A DNA stretch of 64,000 nucleotides, from positions 1-64,000 of the forward strand of contig JBARSV010000019.1 in assembly GCA_049644865.1 (NCBI GenBank). Reading direction: 5' to 3'. Shown piece by piece: positions 57,209 through 64,000 of the stretch (position 1 is the stretch's first letter; each line of letters opens with the position of its first letter). Both the position numbers and the translations under genes were made by a program. Under the pieces are notes generated by a model. It was not told the origin of the DNA. It was given only the letters and a program-made list of their open reading frames with translations, and did no database searches. This stretch comes from JAPUDQ01 sp049644865. GTDB taxonomy: Bacteria > Patescibacteriota > Saccharimonadia > Saccharimonadales > Saccharimonadaceae.

Positions 57209-57250
57209 GCTGCCCCGCACCCTCCGAAGAGGGCGCGGGGCGGGTAGCAG
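57209..57250. terminator. G+C-rich bidirectional hairpin
   Basis: CCCCGC-ACCCTC-CGAA-GAGGG-CGCGGGG within outer GCTGC/GCAGC forms a long stem between recO and the convergent small gene. The A-run before it and the context suggest it ends both transcripts. Confidence 0.65.
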
Positions 57251-57256
57251 CCGTCG

Positions 57257-57604
57257 TCACGCGAAGGGGATGACGGCTCGCCAGAATGCACGGCGACCGC
57301 TCGCTAGTTGGACCGAGCCGGCATCGGCCGATCGTCGCAGCCGATCGTAGGCCGAGCGCGCTCGCTTCACGATCCAGATCGTGTCGCGGATACGGCGATG
57401 GGGCAGATAGCTGAGTGCCTTGAGCTCGGCCACGAGGGCATCGAGGTATACCTGTTGCTCCTCGATTGTCGGATCGGTCCGACGCTCGAAGTGGGCCGTG
57501 ATGGCGCGGGCCTGCTCGTAAGCCGCCAGCCAGTTCTTGGTGGCCATCTCTTGGTCGAGATGAGCCCTCAGTTTGGGCAGGTCGACCTGCATAAAAAGAG
57601 TCAC
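57257..57604 (-). CDS. Unknown helical Arg/Ala-rich protein
   Basis: The protein of about 115 residues starts at a GTG at 57604, eight bases after AAAGGA, reading VTLFMQVDLPKLRAHLDQEM. It is helical with a TPR-like look (NWLAAYEQARAITAHFERR) and a basic end. Base composition is G+C-rich, and the gene has its own promoter and hairpin, like the small pair at 43193-43695. No family recognised. Confidence 0.65.
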   Translation of the reverse strand: MTLFMQVDLPKLRAHLDQEMATKNWLAAYEQARAITAHFERRTDPTIEEQQVYLDALVAELKALSYLPHRRIRDTIWIVKRARSAYDRLRRSADAGSVQLASGRRAFWRAVIPFA

Positions 57605-57644
57605 GATGGTTCCTTTCGTTGGTTGACAATCGTGCCTAAATATT

Positions 57645-57673
57645 ATTATAACACTCAGTTTATATAAAGTCAA
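57645..57673 (-). promoter_or_regulatory. Promoter of the 57257-57604 gene
   Basis: On the minus strand TTGACT (57668-57673) and TATAAT (57645-57650) are separated by 17 bases, matching the layout of the promoter at 43789-43817. Confidence 0.75.
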
Positions 57674-57752
57674 TCGTAACAGAGGTGAAATTGTGTTATA
57701 CTAGATACAAATAATCTCAGCGCCTGTTGCCAACAGGTGAGGAAGGACGAGT

Positions 57753-59174
57753 ATGGCAGAGACAAAATTAGAAGATATCGTAAGCCTCAGCAAACGACGG
57801 GGGTTTATCTATCAGGGCAGTGACGTGTATGGGGGCCTCAGTGGTACGTGGGATTACGGTCCGCTCGGCGTGGCGCTCAAGCGCAATATCATGAACCTGT
57901 GGTGGCGCATGTTTGTCGACGAACGCGACGATATGTACGGCGTCGATGCGGCAATACTGATGAACCAAAAAGTCTGGCAGGCGAGCGGGCACACTGAGAC
58001 TTTTGCCGATCCATTAGTCGTTTGCGAAGAGTGCCTAGCGCGATTTAGAGAAGATAAGATCGATACTAAGAAAACTTGTGAAAATTGTCATAAAGGCCCG
58101 AATTTTTCAAAACCAGAACAATTTAACATGATGATGAAGACAGTTGTTGGTCCAAAATATACAAGTTGGGATAGAAAAACCCCTGGGGGTTTGCACGGTG
58201 AAATAATCTTTCAAAGACCCGATGGGTCAGATGAAAGGGTATGGAAAATTAGCGACCCAGATCAAGAATTGGGTGGAGTTATGCTGTACGATACCAGCTC
58301 TGTCAGTTATCTCCGTCCCGAAACTGCCCAAGGTATCTTCACGAATTACCGCAACGTGGTGGATAGTTTCTACCCCGACTTGCCGTTTGGCATTGCCCAG
58401 CAGGGCAAAGCGTTTCGCAACGAGATCAGTCCGCGTGATTTTGTGTTTCGCTCACGTGAGTTTGAGCAGATGGAGATCGAGTATTTTGTGCACCCCGACA
58501 AGTGGGAGGAAGCGTTTGAAGCTTGGCGCGTGCAAGTACATGAGTGGTTCAAAGCGCTTGGCCTCGATGAGACCAAGACACACGAGCTCGACGTACCGGC
58601 CGAAGACTTGGCGCACTACAGCAAGCGCACGATTGATTTTGAATTTGACTTTCCGCATGGTCGCGACGAGTTGCTCGGTATGGCGTATCGGACAGACTTT
58701 GATCTGGGCAATATTCAGCGAGCGAGCGGCAAAAGCATGGAATACACCGTGAAAGGGACAAACGAAAAATTTGTACCGCACGTCATCGAGCCATCGTTTG
58801 GCGTGGAGCGCGCGCTCATGGCGGTGCTGTGTTCGGCGTACCGCGAAGATGAGCAAAATGGTGAGAAGCGCATCTACCTCGCGCTGCCAGAACATCTCGC
58901 GCCGGTCAAATACTGTGTCAGTCCGCTGCTCAAAAACAAACCAGAACTGGTCGCGAAAGCGCGTGAGGTTTATGCTTCGCTCAAGAAAAAATATGGTGCT
59001 GTCATGTGGGACGACAATGGCAACATCGGCAAACGCTACCGCCGCCAAGACGAAATCGGCACACCACACTGTGTAGTAGTGGATTTTGATACACTCGAAG
59101 ACAATACAGTAACCATTCGAGACAGAGAAACGACTAGCCAGGAGAGGATAAATATAGACGATCTCGTATCATAA
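57753..59174 (+). CDS. glyS: Glycyl-tRNA synthetase, single-chain alpha2 type
   Basis: The 473 residues start with the class II core (GFIYQGSDVYGGLSGTWDYGPLG), contain a four-Cys zinc site (VCEECLARF, KTCENCHKG), RNEISPRDFVFRSREFEQMEIEYF and the HVIEPSFGVERALMAVL motif, and end with an anticodon-binding domain. About 58035-58290 and the last 75 bases are clearly more A+T-rich, using AGA and AAA codons unlike the rest. Together with a second glyS-like 3' end downstream this suggests a mosaic gene from partial replacement. Confidence 0.95.
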   Translation: MAETKLEDIVSLSKRRGFIYQGSDVYGGLSGTWDYGPLGVALKRNIMNLWWRMFVDERDDMYGVDAAILMNQKVWQASGHTETFADPLVVCEECLARFREDKIDTKKTCENCHKGPNFSKPEQFNMMMKTVVGPKYTSWDRKTPGGLHGEIIFQRPDGSDERVWKISDPDQELGGVMLYDTSSVSYLRPETAQGIFTNYRNVVDSFYPDLPFGIAQQGKAFRNEISPRDFVFRSREFEQMEIEYFVHPDKWEEAFEAWRVQVHEWFKALGLDETKTHELDVPAEDLAHYSKRTIDFEFDFPHGRDELLGMAYRTDFDLGNIQRASGKSMEYTVKGTNEKFVPHVIEPSFGVERALMAVLCSAYREDEQNGEKRIYLALPEHLAPVKYCVSPLLKNKPELVAKAREVYASLKKKYGAVMWDDNGNIGKRYRRQDEIGTPHCVVVDFDTLEDNTVTIRDRETTSQERINIDDLVS

Positions 59175-59205
59175 TAATCGATGGACCCTGTCCGCCAACC
59201 AGCGG

Positions 59206-59289
59206 AAGACGCTTGAGGATGGCACGGTGACGGTGCGGGATAGGGATACGACGGAGCAAAACAGGATATATGTCGATGACCTCGTCTAA
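59206..59289 (+). pseudogene. Remnant of a second glyS 3' end
   Basis: After the glyS stop, a frame reads KTLEDGTVTVRDRDTT and ends VDDLV-stop. It parallels the true end of glyS (DTLEDNTVTIRDRETT ... IDDLV). About 27 codons are recognisable with G+C-rich codons like the core genome. It looks like the original 3' end left after recombination, or the residue of a duplication. Confidence 0.8.
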
Positions 59290-60046
59290 GTCATCCGCCT
59301 TTACGCCGGCGACCGCTCGCATCGAGTCGATCTATGCAGCGCATCCGGGCGGTGTCGATCAGCTGACGCAATTATTTGAGGGCAAGACGAGAGTCTACAT
59401 TGACTACGCTAATGTCAGGCCGTGGTCGGACAAGCTCAAATGGCATGTTGACCCCAAGCGATTGATGCAGTTTTATAAATCTTTTGCGGCCATCGATGAA
59501 GTCTCGCTTTATAACGGCACGCTGGTGGGTGATCAGGCGTCGGAGAAAGACGCACATGATATGAATCGATTGGGTCATCGTTTTCGCACCAAACCCGTCA
59601 AAATCATGCGCCATTCTATCGATGCGTCAAGCGTCTCCAAACAATCGACTGATCTGATATCACAGTTTGTCCGCCGAGCGCTATTGAGAAAACTTGACGT
59701 CGGCACAGTCGAATATCTAAACGATAAACTCTACGAACTCAACACTAAAGGTACCTACTATATCGAAGACAAAAAGTGCAACTTTGATGTCGAGATAGGC
59801 ACCGACATGCTGCTGGCATCGGAGCGCGATGAGGCGCAGACGTTTTGCCTGTGGAGCGCCGATAGCGATTTTGCCGACTCAGTCGAGCAACTGCTCGATC
59901 ACGGCTACCACGTCATATTATTTGCGACGCCGCGCAGGGTATCGAGTGAACTCAATGACCTCAGGAGCAAGGGGTTGTTTATCTTTGATATCGCCAAGAT
60001 CCGTAATTTTATCTGTTGGCGACGTGAGATTACTGTCAAAAAATGA
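59270..60046 (+). CDS. NYN-domain protein (PIN-like ribonuclease)
   Basis: The 258 residues show a PIN-like NYN fold: RVYIDYANVRPWSDKL with the first acidic residue, FDVEIGTDMLLAS in the middle and CLWSADSDFADSVEQLLDHG. These residues would bind Mg for RNA cleavage. A second ATG two codons in may be the start. It starts within the glyS remnant, so its expression may have depended on the old gene end. Confidence 0.85.
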   Translation: MSMTSSKSSAFTPATARIESIYAAHPGGVDQLTQLFEGKTRVYIDYANVRPWSDKLKWHVDPKRLMQFYKSFAAIDEVSLYNGTLVGDQASEKDAHDMNRLGHRFRTKPVKIMRHSIDASSVSKQSTDLISQFVRRALLRKLDVGTVEYLNDKLYELNTKGTYYIEDKKCNFDVEIGTDMLLASERDEAQTFCLWSADSDFADSVEQLLDHGYHVILFATPRRVSSELNDLRSKGLFIFDIAKIRNFICWRREITVKK

Positions 60047-60059
60047 GCCGTAGTGTAAG

Positions 60060-60304
60060 ATGAGAGCAATAAATCAACAACGCAAAAGGGATCGCGTTGC
60101 GCGACCCCTAAGCTCTAGAATTAGCAGCCCGAAGGCTATATATAAGTATAAGCCAAAATCGCAATTTTGTAAATACTTTTCAACTACAAGCAAACGTGTA
60201 TGTTTTTCTAGAAACAACAACACGTTATCATGTGATTATAGTAGCAAAATGTTTATGATATGTCAATTTCATTGTCGTAGGGTTCGGGAGTATACTAAGT
60301 GCAA
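60060..60304. other. Non-coding stretch with hairpins
   Basis: No convincing gene is present. GGGATCGCG/CGCGACCC (about 60088-60107) and AGCCCGAAGGCT form hairpins; CGCGACCCCT is shared with the element at 55810. The rest is A+T-rich and may contain the promoter of the SRPBCC gene. Confidence 0.5.
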
Positions 60305-60312
60305 ATACTACT

Positions 60313-60705
60313 ATGTTCCATTTCGATACCATCTCAGTTTCGATCAACGCTAAACCTGAAAAGGTCTGGGAGTTTGTGGCGGATATTGAGAACTGGCCGC
60401 AGTTTAGTGATTTTGCGAGCGATATTGAGAAGGTGGGTGACGGCGAATGGATATTTCATACATCGCAGGGCAATGTGACGGTGATCGAGAAGTTTGATCG
60501 TGAACATCTGCTACTCGATACCGTATGTATTGTACCGAGCGGTGATGAACAATTTATCCCGTATCGTGTGGTGCCAAATGGCGAGGGCTGCGAACTGATC
60601 ATGACGAATCAGCAAACTGCGGGTGTGAGTGACGAGGAATACGCCGAGCAATTGACGTGGATGCGTGAAGAACTGGGAAACATTAAGAAAATTATGGAAT
60701 CGTAA
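60313..60705 (+). CDS. SRPBCC-family lipid/ligand-binding protein
   Basis: The 130 residues have the START/SRPBCC pattern: SVSINAKPEKVWEFVADIENWPQF, a central beta sheet and a long C-terminal helix. Members bind hydrophobic ligands or modify polyketides; no catalytic residue is apparent. The stop overlaps the start of the phosphotransferase gene by 1 base. Confidence 0.85.
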   Translation: MFHFDTISVSINAKPEKVWEFVADIENWPQFSDFASDIEKVGDGEWIFHTSQGNVTVIEKFDREHLLLDTVCIVPSGDEQFIPYRVVPNGEGCELIMTNQQTAGVSDEEYAEQLTWMREELGNIKKIMES

Positions 60706-61667
60706 TGCCACAACAGTTTGAAAATCGCCTGCGTGATCCTGAGTCTATCAACACTACGTTACAGGCTGGGCTTGATCGATGTGGACTTGGGAGGGTTGTA
60801 AGCCATACGTTAGTTGATGTTGGGTTTGAGGACTATAACGTTATCGTAAAAACCGAGGACGATCACCGCTACTTCGTCAAGGTATTGTCAAAGACAAGAT
60901 CAATGGATGAGGCGCAGCGCTATGCATCGATCATCGATGCTGTTAGTGGCGGAGCTATCAATCACCCTAAGGTTTATCGTGACAGCGAAGGCAATATACT
61001 GCTTCAATTGCCCGACGGGACATCAATGTTTGTTATGGATGCGATACAAGGTCGCACCTTCTTCGACATGGGTTCGGCGCCGACTGAAGAGCAGCTACGT
61101 CGTATCGTCGAGCAGGCAGTGAAGATTGCGCAGCTGCCGATAGCACCACCCTACGAATACGATTCGTGGGCTGTGCCGAATATTCGTGATATCTATGACA
61201 AGGTGCAAAACGAGATCGATACGCCAGATAAGTCGCTGATTGACAAAGCATTGCAGAGATATGAAGCGTTATCAATCGATGAATTGCCGACATGTTTCGT
61301 GCATGGCGACATGACAAAGGCAAATATCATCACTGGTGATGATGGAAAATTGTATGTGATTGATTTTTCCGTGGCTAATATCTATCCAAGAATTCAAGAG
61401 CTCGTTGTGATGGCGACAAGCCTCATGTTCGACGAATCGCATGAGCTGCCACTCCAAGACAGGATCGAGACGCTAGCTCGGCTTTACATCGAGCATGGCG
61501 GTGAATTGACGGTTGTCGAGCATGATAGTATGTACGACTATGCTCTCGCTGCACTCGCGATGGAATACCTGGGCAGTCTTCGAGAGGGGCTCGTACATGG
61601 CGATAGTGAAGAAATCCGTCACTGGCAACACGTAGGAATCAGTGGGCTGAGAAAAGCGTTACAATAG
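60705..61667 (+). CDS. Aminoglycoside phosphotransferase-family kinase
   Basis: The 320 residues carry an APH-type fold with FVHGDMTKANII for catalysis and VIDFSVANI as the metal-binding motif. The N-terminal lobe has VIVKTEDDHRYFVKVLSK with the ATP-binding Lys. Substrate is unknown; antibiotic, choline or sugar kinases share this fold. It is followed by ridA two bases later, so SRPBCC, kinase, ridA and tfoX-like genes form one run. Confidence 0.85.
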   Translation: MPQQFENRLRDPESINTTLQAGLDRCGLGRVVSHTLVDVGFEDYNVIVKTEDDHRYFVKVLSKTRSMDEAQRYASIIDAVSGGAINHPKVYRDSEGNILLQLPDGTSMFVMDAIQGRTFFDMGSAPTEEQLRRIVEQAVKIAQLPIAPPYEYDSWAVPNIRDIYDKVQNEIDTPDKSLIDKALQRYEALSIDELPTCFVHGDMTKANIITGDDGKLYVIDFSVANIYPRIQELVVMATSLMFDESHELPLQDRIETLARLYIEHGGELTVVEHDSMYDYALAALAMEYLGSLREGLVHGDSEEIRHWQHVGISGLRKALQ

Positions 61668-61684
61668 ATATGCAAGGAGGAAAT

Positions 61685-62056
61685 GTGAAAAAAGAGATTA
61701 CATCACAAAATGTTGGATCTGCACCGACCCTATCACAAGCTATAGAGGCAAACGGGTTTGTTTTCGTATCTGGTCAGATTCATGCCGATGCTGAGTGGAA
61801 ATTGCAAGGTGAAACGGTTAAAGAAAAAATGGATGTTATATTTCAAAACATCAGTGACGTGCTCGAAGCAGGTGGATTGTCGGTTGATAATATCGTCAAA
61901 GTAACGATCTATGTCACCGATATGGCGCAGATGCCGGAGATCAATCAGTATTATCCGACATATTTCACTGCACCGCTTCCTGCACGCGAAGCTATTTGCG
62001 TCGTAGCATTGCCGCTTGGGGCGACGATCGAGTTAAGCGTGATTGCATCGAAGTAG
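61685..62056 (+). CDS. ridA: RidA-family enamine/imine deaminase
   Basis: RidA hydrolyses reactive 2-aminoacrylate and related imines. About 123 residues have LSQAIEANGFVFVSGQI, KVTIYVTDMAQM and PAREAICVVALPLGATIEL with the key Arg. The GTG at 61685, four bases after AAGGAGG, is favoured over an ATG at 61670 that precedes the ribosome-binding site. Confidence 0.93.
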   Translation: MKKEITSQNVGSAPTLSQAIEANGFVFVSGQIHADAEWKLQGETVKEKMDVIFQNISDVLEAGGLSVDNIVKVTIYVTDMAQMPEINQYYPTYFTAPLPAREAICVVALPLGATIELSVIASK

Positions 62057-62058
62057 AT

Positions 62059-62394
62059 ATGGCTTACGATCTCACTCTTGAATCACGCATCGACGATGAG
62101 ATTGCCACGTGGGATGTGTCGGTGACGAAGCGCAAGATGTTTGGCGGGCTGGGGTATTTTTTGAACGGCAATATGGCGTTTGGCGTGGCGGGCGACGAGC
62201 TGATCGTCAAGCCGCATCCCGAGCGTGCTGGTGAGCTGCTAAAAGAACCCGGTATGAAACCGTTTGAATTTGGTGGGCGAACCATGAAGTCATGGTGCCT
62301 GGCGGAGCCAGATGTTCTCGATGAGGATACGTTGCCGCGTCTGCTGGAAATCTGTCGAGAGTATGTACTGACGCTGCCACTGAAATTACGATAA
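62059..62394 (+). CDS. TfoX N-terminal domain protein
   Basis: The 111 residues show the TfoX-N pattern: VTKRKMFGGLGYFLNGNMAFGVAGDELIVK and MKSWCLAEPDVL. Full TfoX/Sxy regulates competence; stand-alone domains like this are common and of unknown role. It starts two bases after ridA. Confidence 0.88.
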   Translation: MAYDLTLESRIDDEIATWDVSVTKRKMFGGLGYFLNGNMAFGVAGDELIVKPHPERAGELLKEPGMKPFEFGGRTMKSWCLAEPDVLDEDTLPRLLEICREYVLTLPLKLR

Positions 62395-62403
62395 ACTAGT
62401 GGT

Positions 62404-63048
62404 ATGGCTAGCCATAGACCTGTGAATAGACACGATCGTTTGTCAGCGGTAATGATGGTCGCAGTGACATTGCTTGCGTGGTCACTGGTATGGCTCATCA
62501 CTCAGTCACTGTTTATGGGGGATGTGCCAGTGCTTTCGCGCTGGCTACTGGGTGGTGAACCGGCGTATGCTTCAGTGAGCCATTTTGTGATTGCGACGGT
62601 GTGGTGTGCGGCTGTTGTTGCGATCGTATCGATTGTCTGGGGAAGGCTTACTCATAACAATTTTGCCTTCATGAAATTGTCGAGGCCAGTGGTTTTCGGC
62701 TACGCGCTACTTATTGTAGTCGGGATTTATCTGAGTTTTAAGCCAGTCTTGCTGGGTATGCCTGGTTGGCTGCAGGTGGTATTGATGACTGTCGGTACGG
62801 CTAGCCAAGATTTACCCACGTTCGGTTATATGCAAACTGCGCTTGAATCAACCGTCGGTAAAACGATTGCCGCCGTGGTCGTCGCGCTCATGTTTATGAT
62901 GGGGCATACTGTCTGGATGGGCCATGTTGACCTGTTGATCGTCGGGGCAGCTGTTGTATTTGCGTTTGCCCGGCGAATGACCGGAACAATCTATCTCACT
63001 CACATACTACACCTGGGTTTTTACTCTCTAACGCTCCTCTTTGTGTAA
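62404..63048 (+). CDS. Polytopic membrane protein, possibly CPBP-like
   Basis: The 214 residues form about six helices. TASQDLPTFGYMQTAL and FMMGHTVW may be degenerate versions of the EExxxR and FxxxH motifs of CPBP (CAAX-type) intramembrane proteases, but the Glu pair is missing, so catalytic activity is doubtful. No other family fits better. It ends the SRPBCC-to-membrane-protein gene run. Confidence 0.55.
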   Translation: MASHRPVNRHDRLSAVMMVAVTLLAWSLVWLITQSLFMGDVPVLSRWLLGGEPAYASVSHFVIATVWCAAVVAIVSIVWGRLTHNNFAFMKLSRPVVFGYALLIVVGIYLSFKPVLLGMPGWLQVVLMTVGTASQDLPTFGYMQTALESTVGKTIAAVVVALMFMMGHTVWMGHVDLLIVGAAVVFAFARRMTGTIYLTHILHLGFYSLTLLFV

Positions 63049-63054
63049 CAAATC

Positions 63055-63084
63055 ATTATAATACTATTGTAATAATATTATAAT
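63055..63084. promoter_or_regulatory. Palindrome and promoter before the AbrB-Doc pair
   Basis: ATTATAATA (63055-63063) and TATTATAAT (63076-63084) form an inverted repeat with a 12-base centre; the right arm contains TATAAT as a -10 box. Antitoxins of the AbrB/MazE fold usually repress their own operon at such sites. Confidence 0.55.
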
Positions 63085-63101
63085 AATGCTATAGTGAACG
63101 C

Positions 63102-63314
63102 ATGACAATTACCACAACCCAAAAAGTGATCAAGATCGGGACAAGCCGCGGGGTGACGATACCAGCGAAGGATCTCGTCGAACTCGGTGTCGAGACCGGC
63201 GATAACGTACGCGTCACGATTGAACCAATCAGCAAACAAGACTCACTTGCACAAGAATACGACAAGTTCAAAGAACAATACGGCGAAACGCTAAAAAATC
63301 TCGCTAACCGGTAA
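63102..63314 (+). CDS. AbrB/MazE-type antitoxin
   Basis: The 70 residues have a swapped-hairpin DNA-binding domain (TQKVIKIGTSRGVTIPAKDLVELGVETGDNV) and a charged C-terminal helix that would block the toxin. It precedes a Doc-like toxin by 5 bases, the usual antitoxin-first order. Confidence 0.88.
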   Translation: MTITTTQKVIKIGTSRGVTIPAKDLVELGVETGDNVRVTIEPISKQDSLAQEYDKFKEQYGETLKNLANR

Positions 63315-63319
63315 GTAGT

Positions 63320-63694
63320 ATGAGATACTTTACGCTCGAAGAGGTGCTAGAGCTACACTTCATGCTCATCGAAGATTACGGTGGAGCGCATGGTGTTCAT
63401 AGCGAGCAGCGTCTACGATCACTCGTCGATGCGCCGAAACTTGTTGTATATGGTGTTGAGCAGTATAAAACCATGTATGAGAAAGCAGCCGTGTATATGA
63501 GGAACTGCATAGCCGACCATGTATTTGTCGATGGCAATAAACGCACAGGAGTGACTCTTGGTGTTATGTTTTTGCAACGGTGTGGTTGCGTGATGCAGGC
63601 AAGTCCGCGTGAGCTAGAAGATCTTGCGGTGCTCGTGGCCGTCGAGCGGCTTGATGTCGATGAGATTGCGGCGTGGTTGGAGCGTGGCTGCTAA
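63320..63694 (+). CDS. Doc-like Fic-family toxin
   Basis: The 124 residues contain the motif HVFVDGNKRT, the Doc/Fic active site, at about residue 72. Doc phosphorylates EF-Tu and halts translation. The motif is intact, so the toxin is probably active and needs the AbrB-type partner. Length is normal for death-on-curing proteins. Confidence 0.92.
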   Translation: MRYFTLEEVLELHFMLIEDYGGAHGVHSEQRLRSLVDAPKLVVYGVEQYKTMYEKAAVYMRNCIADHVFVDGNKRTGVTLGVMFLQRCGCVMQASPRELEDLAVLVAVERLDVDEIAAWLERGC

Positions 63695-64000
63695 ACCGAT
63701 AATATCACCACATTATCTTTAGTTCTCATGCTTGCAAAAAGAAATACATTTTAACATACTAACCTGATATGTACACGCATCCAATTGACTTAGGATAATT
63801 ATTACAAGTTGCACGTGTAACTCATATATCGTTAAACCTTGCACCTGAAACTAGGGGAGATGTAGTTGTAGTTGATGCGCTTATGAGACCGCTTGGAAAC
63901 GTTGCGTGTCGCATACTGAGTGTACCGCAGCTCTTAGTGGTATCGTCGACGAGATGTATACCGGTCGATGGGTTGTTGAGACCAGATACCGACCAGGTAT
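63695..64000. other. Window-edge region without a clear gene
   Basis: About 300 bases have no recognisable product. On the plus strand a frame is open from about 63799 to the edge, including an ATG at 63883 (MRPLGNVAC), and on the minus strand a frame enters from the edge and ends at a TAA near 63881. Either could be the end or remnant of a gene that continues outside. Confidence 0.3.

Noticed and set aside
60705..61667. Antibiotic resistance gene
   Set aside because: The APH fold is shared by many small-molecule kinases and there is no mobile or resistance context.
63798..64000. New gene at the right edge
   Set aside because: Open frames exist on both strands, but none has a recognisable start with a ribosome-binding site or a known motif, and the window ends before they can be judged.

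Overview
The window looks like a chromosome segment of a Patescibacteria/CPR bacterium, most likely a Candidatus Saccharibacteria (TM7) relative. This is inferred from compact overlapping genes, small versions of core proteins, sortase-type surface proteins, wall-active enzymes, a winged-helix/Cas2-like protein and no biosynthetic operons. TGA is an ordinary stop here (it ends the VWA and transposase genes among others), so this is not a UGA-recoding lineage. No 16S gene is in the window, so the assignment is not proven.

Layout. 1-10.8 kb: Cas2/PaaX-like protein, obgE, a LysM-CHAP wall hydrolase, mltG, ruvX, an FtsA/PilM-like ATPase with its membrane partner, and a short alaS. 10.8-14.6 kb: a tight minus-strand operon with mnmA, a YdcF-like protein, a cysteine desulfurase and two unknowns (tRNA thiolation). 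14.6-25.6 kb: tatD, then an NAD island of nadE, nrtR, a G+C-rich four-gene operon (PP2C phosphatase, protein kinase, cysteine hydrolase, TerY-like VWA), an ADP-ribosylglycohydrolase, pncA and a pncB-NUDIX fusion. 25.4-33.4 kb: metG, a RAYT transposase unit, a laccase-domain protein, a possible ncRNA, rsmA, an Rpf-like wall protein, a NUDIX protein and a UvrD/PcrA helicase. 33.4-42.3 kb: lower glycolysis (tpiA, pgk, pyk, ppsA) and a D-lactate dehydrogenase-phosphoglycerate mutase fusion. 42.4-43.8 kb: a 120-bp tandem array, tRNA-Asp, a broken tRNA-Glu and two small genes. 43.9-50.1 kb: umuC/umuD-like, two surface proteins and an IS element. 50.2-64 kb: Trm11-like methylase, flippase-like protein, xseAB, a soluble histidine kinase and lone receiver, recO, a mosaic glyS, NYN nuclease, small metabolic genes and an AbrB-Doc toxin-antitoxin pair.

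The most interesting object is the NAD island. Four palindromes of the form TAGTGT-N7-ACACTA (two exact, two with one mismatch) sit before nadE-nrtR, before the PP2C-kinase-hydrolase-VWA operon, and as a pair between the divergent ADP-ribosylglycohydrolase and pncA-pncB genes. They match in spacing, lie at promoters and share a region with a gene for NrtR, a known NAD-metabolism repressor. I infer that a TerY-P type signalling triad (VWA, kinase, PP2C) is co-regulated with NAD salvage and ADP-ribose turnover. That operon ends in a previously unannotated 65-codon reading frame with one in-frame UGA and a strongly folded RNA segment.

Other themes are heptanucleotide repeats scattered between and even inside genes, multi-hairpin intergenic elements (one splitting a tRNA), and signs of allele replacement in glyS, whose old 3' end persists downstream.
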